Positions 7,959 to 15,678 of a stretch of DNA of 36,272 nucleotides are shown piece after piece (position 1 is the stretch's first letter; every line of letters starts with the position of its first letter). The translations under genes were made by a program, and so were the position numbers. Source of the DNA: Marinomonas foliarum (GTDB taxonomy: Bacteria; Pseudomonadota; Gammaproteobacteria; Pseudomonadales; Marinomonadaceae); the NCBI RefSeq assembly GCF_003337275.1, contig NZ_QPJQ01000024.1, positions 33,802 through 70,073 of the forward strand. Reading direction: 5' to 3'. Below the pieces are notes generated by a model, which had not been told where the DNA came from, ran no database searches, and saw nothing but the letters and a program-made list of their open reading frames with translations.

Positions 7959-9107
7959 TTAGTCTGTAGTATTTTCGGTATAACTCGCCCGTAATGACAG
8001 ATAATAATGGGACGACATTTCAATTAAACGACTGTAAGTGCGACGAAATTCAAATAGCAGAGTACCGTTTAAATATAAGCTTTCCAGAGGCACGTCAGCG
8101 TTTAATAATAAAACCACCTGATGGTCATAACATTCATCCACCAAGCTAATAAAGCGACGTACAGCATCGTCATTTACTCCCAATGAAACGGCACGCTCAC
8201 CCGTTTGCCCTGAACCAATCGCACCGTCTTCTGTGCCTCGCGCCTTAATATGCTCATAAGGTTCGCTGCTCAGTTCTGGAATGCCAGTGAGCATTATCAT
8301 GGGATAGGTTTGCGCCAACTCTATGTAATCCAACGACGACCTAGGGCCATCGCACAAGGCATAAAAATCAAACCAAACAATATTGTCTGCCGACTCAATG
8401 ACCGTAATCGCACGACGGCACACTTGCAGCGGTTGCTGATTGATTTTCCCCTTTGCAAGTTGATGAAACAAAGTCGACATATCCTGTTCGCTTTTAACAA
8501 AATAATTTTCTGTAAAACCAGTATGCCGTAATCTATGGTCTTCTTCGCCACTAAGATGGATGCTTTTTAAATGATCTTGTAACAAGACAATGGCAGGCGC
8601 AAAACGCTCTTTTTGCAACTGGTTCTGAAACAAATTTTCCACCGCAATATTCGACGTGGCTACCAGCACAACATCTTCTTCAAACAAGGCTTCAACCAAA
8701 CCACCTAGCAACATGGCATCACCAATATCAGAGACAAAAAACTCATCAAAACACAGCACTCGACATTCTTCCGCCAAACGTTTCGCTATGCCTTTCAAGG
8801 GATTTTTCTGGCCGAAGGCAAGATTCAACTCTCGGTGCAAGCGCGCCATAAAATGATGAAAATGCAACCTTAGCGCCAATCCATCAGGCAAGCAGTGATA
8901 GAACAGGTCCATCAAGAAGGTTTTGCCGCGCCCCACATCCCCCCAAAGATAAACCCCTTTGATTGGCTCCACCTTATCCTGGTCTGATGAATTCGAAAGT
9001 ACCGCTTGATAAACACGCTCCAACTCCTGTAACGCGGACTGTTGGCACTCATCAAAACTCACTTCATTTTGCTCTAAGCGAGTTTGATAGGTTTGCAAAG
9101 GTGTCAT
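7959..9107 (-). CDS. zapE: cell division protein ZapE (AFG1-like AAA+ ATPase)
   Basis: ZapE is an ATPase that acts on the FtsZ ring late in division in E. coli, and related AFG1/LACE1 proteins act in mitochondria. The 382 residues match the family (E. coli 375). Walker A GDVGRGKT is at 56-63, followed by HFHHFM (82-87), a family hallmark, and Walker B LCFDEF at 118-123. ATSN near 170 is the sensor-1 region. The ATG has AAAAGG upstream. It is isolated between ppnN and the lysR gene, all on the minus strand, with gaps of 132 and 52 bp. Confidence 0.94.
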   Translation of the reverse strand: MTPLQTYQTRLEQNEVSFDECQQSALQELERVYQAVLSNSSDQDKVEPIKGVYLWGDVGRGKTFLMDLFYHCLPDGLALRLHFHHFMARLHRELNLAFGQKNPLKGIAKRLAEECRVLCFDEFFVSDIGDAMLLGGLVEALFEEDVVLVATSNIAVENLFQNQLQKERFAPAIVLLQDHLKSIHLSGEEDHRLRHTGFTENYFVKSEQDMSTLFHQLAKGKINQQPLQVCRRAITVIESADNIVWFDFYALCDGPRSSLDYIELAQTYPMIMLTGIPELSSEPYEHIKARGTEDGAIGSGQTGERAVSLGVNDDAVRRFISLVDECYDHQVVLLLNADVPLESLYLNGTLLFEFRRTYSRLIEMSSHYYLSLRASYTENTTD

Positions 9108-9159
9108 GCACTATTACCTTTTAAAATATATGAGCTTTAAAACTGGCGAATCAGAATAC

Positions 9160-10065
9160 TTACATTGAATAGTCGACAGCATACTGATGAATCGCGATCT
9201 TGATCAAATCCAGCACAGGCTGAGAAGTGAACTTACGAGGCATAGTAATGGCATAGAAGTTTTCGAAGGCTTGAGGGATACTTTCATAATCTTGGAGCAC
9301 TTTCGACTGAATCTCATCTTTTACCACCACAGGGGGCAATACAGACAAATAGCCACTGTCCCTTGCTAACAATCGCAACATTGCCATATCATCAACTTCC
9401 GCTTTGATGTCTGGCTGATATTGATGAGTGGCACAAAAGGATTCAAAGGAAGAGCGAATATCGGTATTGCGCCCCGGTACCACCCATTTTTTATCTTCAT
9501 AGCCTTGAGGAAAAGGCGTATCAGGCTTTTCACCATAAGGCCCAACAATCGCCACAGCTTGTCTGGCGACCAACTGATTTTGCCAGGTGGTGTCTTGGCC
9601 TTCACTTAGAATGGCACGATTGGTTAGCGCTAGATCCAATTCGTGATTAACGAGGCCGCTAAGTAAATCAGTCATGCCTCTCGAAGCAAGTGAAAAGTCC
9701 ACATTCTCACTTTTTAGCAAGGGCGCAATAAAACTTTCTATAAAATTCCTCGACAAATTACTCTGCACGCCAATGGTTATGTGCTGAACCTGCGTGGCGC
9801 TGTCTTTCTGGATAAACTTTTCTAACTCTTCACCGGTATTAAAAATATCTTGCGCATAGGCCAGCACTCGACGTCCCACGTCAGTCAACACCAGCTTACG
9901 TCCTTGGCGAACAAACAACGCCACATCCAAGCTCAGCTCTAGCTGCTTTATCTGCGCTGACAACGCCGATTGAGATATGTGCAAGGTTTCTGCCGCATCC
10001 GTCAGGCTCGAGCTCCTAGCCACTCGCCAAAAATAATACAGATGGTGGTAATTCAGTCGAGCCAT
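9160..10065 (-). CDS. LysR-family transcriptional regulator, NhaR-like
   Basis: A DNA-binding regulator with an N-terminal winged helix-turn-helix (about residues 4-62: ARLNYHHLYYFW start, ISQSALSAQIKQLE recognition helix) and a C-terminal effector-binding domain. The start NYHHLYYFW and overall pattern resemble NhaR more than CbbR. I take ATG 10065 (301 residues) because a GCAGGT purine site precedes it and the family begins there; ATG 10086 would add seven residues. It is transcribed divergently from dabB across 122 bp, the usual LysR arrangement, so I infer that it controls dabB-dabA. The inducer is unknown. Confidence 0.88.
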   Translation of the reverse strand: MARLNYHHLYYFWRVARSSSLTDAAETLHISQSALSAQIKQLELSLDVALFVRQGRKLVLTDVGRRVLAYAQDIFNTGEELEKFIQKDSATQVQHITIGVQSNLSRNFIESFIAPLLKSENVDFSLASRGMTDLLSGLVNHELDLALTNRAILSEGQDTTWQNQLVARQAVAIVGPYGEKPDTPFPQGYEDKKWVVPGRNTDIRSSFESFCATHQYQPDIKAEVDDMAMLRLLARDSGYLSVLPPVVVKDEIQSKVLQDYESIPQAFENFYAITMPRKFTSQPVLDLIKIAIHQYAVDYSM

Positions 10066-10187
10066 GAAAAGTACCTGCAAATACATAATATAAAGTGAAC
10101 GTTTTATAACAATATATGTATTTTTATTAACGAAATAAAGCCTTCATAATCGCCGCCACTTGTTCAACCTAAAAGATGTAGGTATTT

Positions 10188-11807
10188 ATGTCGCTTCTCG
10201 CGTTAAGCTTTCTACCGATTTTCATTCCCTTTGCACTGCTTTTTGGTGGCTGGTATCTAGGCCGTAAAGACAGCAAAGCGGTTGCTCAAAAAGCCTCTCG
10301 ATTAAGCTTTCTCTTACTGATTATTTTTCTTACCACATTTCCAGTTAGCTACTTTTTTACCGATGCGTGGCAATCTTCTAATCTGATTCGCCACACGGCG
10401 CTCAATCAGATCATGCTTGGTCTCGTGACAGTCATGGGTTGGGTATTGATCAGTTTTTCCCGTAACTACATGGCGGGGCAGGCTAACCTAAATCGTTACT
10501 ATCGTTGGTTGATGTTTACCTTGGCATCCGTTGCTATCACAGTCACCACCAACCATTTGGTGATTTTTTGGCTCGGTTGGTTAGGCATTAGTTTGTCACT
10601 CAACAACTTATTAACCTTCTATGCAGATCGACCACGTGCCATTCTAGCGGCTCACAAAAAATTCATGCTGGCGCGAGTTGCTGAGCTGTCTTTATTTTCC
10701 GCCTTTGCCTTGCTTTATCAGCAATACGACAGTTTATACATCAATACCATTATCAACACCGCGGTGGCCCAATCTAATGCAGGATTAGCCTTGCATTGGC
10801 AAGAAAAGGTGGCCGCTTGTTTAATTGCGTTTGCCGCGTTAATCAAATGCGCTCAGTTACCTTTCCATGGTTGGTTAATACAAGTGGTCGAATCTCCAAC
10901 AACCGTTAGCGCCTTGTTGCATGCTGGCGTGATTAACTTAGGTGGCTATCTACTGCTTTTATTTACACCCGTCGTTGCCCAAAGCAATTATGCGATATGG
11001 CTCTTATTGCTCGTGGCAGGTCTATCCACCCTCGCCAGCGCCTTAATAATGACGACTCGAATCAGCGTCAAAGTACGCCTTGCTTGGTCGACTTGTGCGC
11101 AGATGGGTCTGATGCTGTTGGAATTCGCTTTAGGTTTATACGAATTAGTCTTACTGCATTTTCTCGCCCATTCGTTTTACAAAGCTTACTCATTCCTCAA
11201 CTCTGGAAACGCGGTCAATGATGCCATTAGATTGCGTCTTTCCAGTGCGGTTAAACCTAATACTCAACAACCTCAAACAAACAAAGCAATCGTACCTAAT
11301 GCGCAAACTTGGCTCATCGCGCTTGGGTTAAGTACCGCCAGTGTGGTCATTGTCAGAACGCTGCTTGGCTTCGAGGGTGCATTTAGTGCTTGGTGGTTAT
11401 TCGCTCTCGCGCTGACCTTGCTTATCGTGCAATGGCGTACCAGCGAGCATTCACCTTCTGTGATGTACACCTTCGCTATGGGCTTATTTTTGTGTGTGAT
11501 TTACGCCACATTGAAACATGCCATGCATTATGCACTGCCGACCTATTCTGTTCACACGGTTCAGGCTTTTTCCCTCGCGGACATCTGGGCCATGGTTTTA
11601 TTTAGCTTACTCTTCGTCTTAAGCGCACTTTTGCATTATCAGGTGCGCTGGCGTGCGGTTCGTCGCTTATCAATTGCATTGTTTGCGGGGCTTTATTTGG
11701 ATGAATGGCTTACGCGTCTGGTGCTGAAATTCTGGCCAGTCACCTTGCCAGCTAGAACCAAACAAGATCACACCACAACCAAGAATCAACCGTCGCTAAA
11801 ACCTTAG
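10188..11807 (+). CDS. dabB: inorganic carbon transporter subunit DabB (proton-conducting membrane protein)
   Basis: DabB is the membrane half of the DAB dissolved-inorganic-carbon system. The family belongs to the proton-conducting NuoL/MrpA-like superfamily and is thought to use the cation gradient to drive DabA. The 539-residue protein is hydrophobic through most of its length with about a dozen membrane segments. It carries the superfamily pattern LIKCAQLPFHGWL (220-232), containing the key lysine, followed by ESPTTVSALLHAGVINLGGYLL, the hallmark of the proton-channel core, and a later histidine-bearing helix around HFLAHSFYKAYSF. The basic cytoplasmic tail (after about 520) is followed by dabA after 9 bp. 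A NuoL paralogue is excluded by length and by the dabA partner. Confidence 0.92.
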   Translation: MSLLALSFLPIFIPFALLFGGWYLGRKDSKAVAQKASRLSFLLLIIFLTTFPVSYFFTDAWQSSNLIRHTALNQIMLGLVTVMGWVLISFSRNYMAGQANLNRYYRWLMFTLASVAITVTTNHLVIFWLGWLGISLSLNNLLTFYADRPRAILAAHKKFMLARVAELSLFSAFALLYQQYDSLYINTIINTAVAQSNAGLALHWQEKVAACLIAFAALIKCAQLPFHGWLIQVVESPTTVSALLHAGVINLGGYLLLLFTPVVAQSNYAIWLLLLVAGLSTLASALIMTTRISVKVRLAWSTCAQMGLMLLEFALGLYELVLLHFLAHSFYKAYSFLNSGNAVNDAIRLRLSSAVKPNTQQPQTNKAIVPNAQTWLIALGLSTASVVIVRTLLGFEGAFSAWWLFALALTLLIVQWRTSEHSPSVMYTFAMGLFLCVIYATLKHAMHYALPTYSVHTVQAFSLADIWAMVLFSLLFVLSALLHYQVRWRAVRRLSIALFAGLYLDEWLTRLVLKFWPVTLPARTKQDHTTTKNQPSLKP

Positions 11808-11816
11808 GAGAATCGC

Positions 11817-14270
11817 ATGACTATCAAGACGCCAAATACTTTAAGCATGCAGAAAAAAGACCTATTGCTTGATGCGACCAACACGATTGCGCCCCATTGG
11901 CCACTAGATAAACTGATCGCAGTGAACCCACTTTGGGCATTGGTAAACAAACCCTTTGACGACATATCTGATGAGCTATCCGCCTTGGCTGGTATCAAAA
12001 CTCATTTACCTATTAAGTCTTACCGCGCCTGGTATGACGAAGGGCGGATTTCGCAAGATTACCTTGTCAAAGCGGCTCATCATTATGACCTCAAAGTGGC
12101 GCCAGCATCCTTACTTGAACACCTATCTCAAGCTAGCGCCGCCCCAACCCCATGGCGTAACATTGCCGATCTTGCAGATCAACAACGCTCCGCCCATAAA
12201 ATGTCTTGGCACGATGAGATAACTCATCAAGTGAGCCAGTTTTGCGCGGCGCACTATCAGCAGCAAAGTCCAACCCTAAGACAACACAATATTGACAGCG
12301 AACTTGACCTTTACAGCCATTGGTTAGAAGTCACCAATGAAGACAAAGGGCTAAGCATTATCATGGCCGAGCCCAAGTTAACCGACTTCTTCCACAACTT
12401 ACCCAGCGATAAAGACGCTTTATTTGCTCTGGCTATCAACGAATTGGCCTTGGACGATCAAGCACTGCGGTTTTATGCTCAGGCATTATTACTGGATATT
12501 AATGGTTGGAGCAGCTACTTGGCTTACCTGAATTGGTCCAAAGGGGATAACAACGAAAACTTAGCAAAAGAAAACCATGTAGAGTCTTTGCTTGCCATCA
12601 AAGTGGCGTGGGAACTGGTAATTTGGCGTTACCTAAAACACACATCGATAGCATTGCACGCCGCAATAGAAACAAAATGGTCAGCACAAAAAAATACCAT
12701 TCCACAATTGATTGAAGCCCATCAAGACGCTCTATTAGCACCTAAAGTCTGGGCATTAGCCCTAGAATACAGTGAGCAAAAAAGCCTACATAAAACACTC
12801 ACAGCGGAACAACCTGTTCCAGCACATTCAACTAGACCTGAGCTCCAAGCGATTTTCTGCATCGACGTTCGTTCAGAAGTGTTTCGCCGCGCACTAGAAA
12901 AACAATCTGATACGATTCAAACACTTGGCTTTGCCGGCTTCTTTGGCTTACCGATCGAATACAAAGCGAAAGACAGCCACTATGAACGCCCGCAGCTTCC
13001 TGGTTTGCTGCAAGCCTCCATCACTGCCACCGAATGTAAGAGTGATAAAAATCACGTTCACCACCAGCAAAAAGAAGCTCGTTGGCATCGTTGGGGCCAC
13101 GCAGCACCTGCGTCGTTTTCCATGGTGGAATCCATGGGTTGGTGGTACGCCTTTAAAATGTTCAAGCAAACACTCTTCTCCAAGAGACAGGAACACCCAG
13201 CCAACCGCCTAGCGCCAAACACAAGCTGGCAATTGACTCAGCACAGTTTCGCCTTGACCGATCAAGATAAGGCAAATTTAGCAAAAGGTATTTTAGACAC
13301 CCTAAAACTGACAACCTACGCGCCAATCGTCATGTTGGTTGGTCATGGCAGTCACACCAGCAACAACCTTCATGCCGCGGGATTAGAGTGCGGTGCCTGC
13401 GGTGGCCAAAGCGGCGAGGTCAACGTGAGGGTGTTGGCTTCACTATTAAATGATGACAAGGTACGCGCCCTACTCAATAACATGGACGTCGCTATTCCTA
13501 GTGACACCCAGTTTGTTGCCGCGCTGCACAATACCACCACAGATCAATTAACCTGCTTTGACCAACTAGAAGACTCGAAAGACATCGACAACAAGATAAC
13601 AAACTGGCTTAAAGAAACAGACTGGTTTGAAAAAGCTCAATACTTGGCACAGCAAGAACGTGCGACAAAGTTAGACACTTCGCTGCTGGAAGTGCCTGAT
13701 AAACAACGCTCTAAGGCTTTTACCAGACGCGCAAACGATTGGTCTCAAGTTAATCCAGAATGGGGGCTCGCCAACAACCACTCCTTTATCATCGCACCAC
13801 GCCAGCAAACTCGGCACCTTGACTTACAAGGTCGAAGCTTCCTACACGATTATGATCAACAAAATGACCCCGATTTCAGCATCTTAGAACGCATTCTAAC
13901 TGCGCCTATGCTGGTTACTCACTGGATCAACATGCAATACAACCTATCAGTGACCGATAACTTCAAATTCGGCTGTGGCAATAAAGTGCTGCACAATGCC
14001 GTTGGCGGAAACATCGGCGTATTTGAAGGCAACGGTGGGGACTTACGCATAGGACTGTCTATGCAATCCCTAAGTGATGGAGAGAAGTGGATGCACACGC
14101 CGGTCCGACTTGCTGTATACATTGCCGCTCCACAGGCCGCGATCGAAAAAATCGCGGCAAAGCATGACATTGTCAGGCAATTGATCGATAACGGCTGGCT
14201 GTATTTGTTTCAATGGGAAGGCGACAAAGTGCAACGCTTCTTCCAACAGCGATGGCAAGCACCTGAATAA
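11817..14270 (+). CDS. dabA: inorganic carbon transporter subunit DabA (DUF2309)
   Basis: DabA is the soluble carbonic-anhydrase-like half of the DAB pump and is proposed to hydrate CO2 one way to bicarbonate when bound to DabB. The 817 residues are typical. The four beta-CA-like zinc/active-site positions are present: C348 and D350 in FCIDVRSE, H510 in LVGHGSHT and C525 in ECGACGG. The C-x-D and H-15-C spacings match Halothiobacillus DabA (C351, D353, H524, C539). AGGAG lies before the ATG, nine bases after dabB, so the two form one operon. It ends six bases before the stop of the convergent MFS gene. Nothing suggests inactivation. Confidence 0.95.
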   Translation: MTIKTPNTLSMQKKDLLLDATNTIAPHWPLDKLIAVNPLWALVNKPFDDISDELSALAGIKTHLPIKSYRAWYDEGRISQDYLVKAAHHYDLKVAPASLLEHLSQASAAPTPWRNIADLADQQRSAHKMSWHDEITHQVSQFCAAHYQQQSPTLRQHNIDSELDLYSHWLEVTNEDKGLSIIMAEPKLTDFFHNLPSDKDALFALAINELALDDQALRFYAQALLLDINGWSSYLAYLNWSKGDNNENLAKENHVESLLAIKVAWELVIWRYLKHTSIALHAAIETKWSAQKNTIPQLIEAHQDALLAPKVWALALEYSEQKSLHKTLTAEQPVPAHSTRPELQAIFCIDVRSEVFRRALEKQSDTIQTLGFAGFFGLPIEYKAKDSHYERPQLPGLLQASITATECKSDKNHVHHQQKEARWHRWGHAAPASFSMVESMGWWYAFKMFKQTLFSKRQEHPANRLAPNTSWQLTQHSFALTDQDKANLAKGILDTLKLTTYAPIVMLVGHGSHTSNNLHAAGLECGACGGQSGEVNVRVLASLLNDDKVRALLNNMDVAIPSDTQFVAALHNTTTDQLTCFDQLEDSKDIDNKITNWLKETDWFEKAQYLAQQERATKLDTSLLEVPDKQRSKAFTRRANDWSQVNPEWGLANNHSFIIAPRQQTRHLDLQGRSFLHDYDQQNDPDFSILERILTAPMLVTHWINMQYNLSVTDNFKFGCGNKVLHNAVGGNIGVFEGNGGDLRIGLSMQSLSDGEKWMHTPVRLAVYIAAPQAAIEKIAAKHDIVRQLIDNGWLYLFQWEGDKVQRFFQQRWQAPE

Positions 14271-14276
14271 AAGACC

Positions 14277-15497
14277 TCAAGCCACAGCGGCACGAAGACG
14301 TGCCACTGGGCGCTCATCAATCAAGATATGAATTAATGCTGTGATCAAAGCAATAATACAGGCTGCCCACCAAACGACATCGTAAGAACCTGTTTTGTCG
14401 TAGAGATAACCGCCCAACCACACGCCGCTAAACGAGCCGAGTTGGTGGCCTAAAAACACAATTCCGTACAACAAGCCCATATAGCGCAGGCCAAACATTT
14501 GCGCGACCAAACCAGATGTTGGTGGCACAGTCGCCAACCAGAGCAATCCGGTTACGATAGAAAAGACATACACGGACGTACTGGTCATTGGCAACATCAT
14601 AAACAAGGCAATCGACAAGGCTCGCAGCGCGTAGATAATAGTGAGCAATTTTTTCTTCGAATACTTCCCAGCCCAACTACCAGACAATAAACAGCCAAAA
14701 ATATTAAAAAGCCCAATCAGAGCCAAACTTGCTACGGCAATATCTGGGGAAAAACCTTGGTCAGACAAAAACGCAGGCATGTGCACCGTGATAAAGGCCA
14801 ATTGGAATCCGCAGACAAAAAAACCAACCACCAAGAGCCAGTAATGAGAATACGCACTGGCTTCGCGCAAGGCTTCTTTCATGGTTTGGGCTACGTCTGT
14901 CGTTGACGATCCTGCATTTTTAGCATCTTTTTCATGGCGAAACGGACTAGACAACAACACCATCATCAAAGCGCCCAAAGCCAAAAGAAGCAAAGCATTG
15001 CTCCAACCATACCCTGCGATAAATTCTTGGGCAACGGGAATAACTAATAACTGACCGGCAGAGCCTGCAGCGCTACCTAACCCCAAAGCAAAAGAGCGTT
15101 TTTCAGGCGAAACCATACGCGCCATTGCTGGCAAAACCACCCCAAAGCCTGTCGCTGCGATGCCCATCCCCATCAGTACGCCTGCACCCATATTAAGTCC
15201 TAGCACACCATCAGCACCCGCGGTTACATACAAACCCAATGCATATAACGCCGCCCCAATAAACAAGGTTTTCAAGGTACCGTAACGATCAGCAAAGGCA
15301 CCAGCAATAGGCTGAAATAACCCCCAACATAAGTTTTGTAGCGCCAGAGCAAAGGCAAACACTTCTCGTCCGTAGCCAAACTCTTGGGAAATGGGCGCCA
15401 TAAAAAAGCCCATTGATGAGCGCAAACCAAAGTTCAACGCCAGCAACAGACAAATTAGAGCAATAGACACACTGAGCAACTTAACAGGACGCGACAT
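14277..15497 (-). CDS. MFS transporter
   Basis: A 406-residue polytopic protein with about 12 membrane segments in two halves separated by a charged cytoplasmic loop (about residues 192-218). After the second helix the loop GAFADRYGTLKT matches the MFS G-x-x-x-D-R-x-G signature, and GSWAGKYSKKKL is its echo in the second half. The pattern is closest to monocarboxylate/oxalate-formate antiporter-like MFS proteins, but the substrate cannot be assigned. AAGGA precedes the ATG. The gene converges on dabA with 6 bp between stops and no obvious terminator between them, so the transcripts probably overlap. Confidence 0.88.
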   Translation of the reverse strand: MSRPVKLLSVSIALICLLLALNFGLRSSMGFFMAPISQEFGYGREVFAFALALQNLCWGLFQPIAGAFADRYGTLKTLFIGAALYALGLYVTAGADGVLGLNMGAGVLMGMGIAATGFGVVLPAMARMVSPEKRSFALGLGSAAGSAGQLLVIPVAQEFIAGYGWSNALLLLALGALMMVLLSSPFRHEKDAKNAGSSTTDVAQTMKEALREASAYSHYWLLVVGFFVCGFQLAFITVHMPAFLSDQGFSPDIAVASLALIGLFNIFGCLLSGSWAGKYSKKKLLTIIYALRALSIALFMMLPMTSTSVYVFSIVTGLLWLATVPPTSGLVAQMFGLRYMGLLYGIVFLGHQLGSFSGVWLGGYLYDKTGSYDVVWWAACIIALITALIHILIDERPVARLRAAVA

Positions 15498-15619
15498 GCA
15501 TGCTTTCCTTACTAAAACAAATCACAGAATAACGACTTTCATAGTATTCATGACGCCCTAATAAGTCGAGTAACAAACTTAGTTCCAGCAATATATAATA
15601 AGAAAAGAGCTGCTAATAA

Positions 15620-15650
15620 AAATGCCCAACAATGTCATTGTTGGGCATTT
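15620..15650 (-). terminator. rho-independent terminator after the M16 protease gene
   Basis: A perfect 14-bp stem, AAATGCCCAACAAT with its complement, and a 3-base loop. On the minus strand it is followed by TTTTATT. It lies 28 bases after the protease stop and closes the sigma-FecR-receptor-protease block. Confidence 0.88.
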
Positions 15651-15678
15651 AACTTTTTTAGGTTCGTTATCTAAATAC

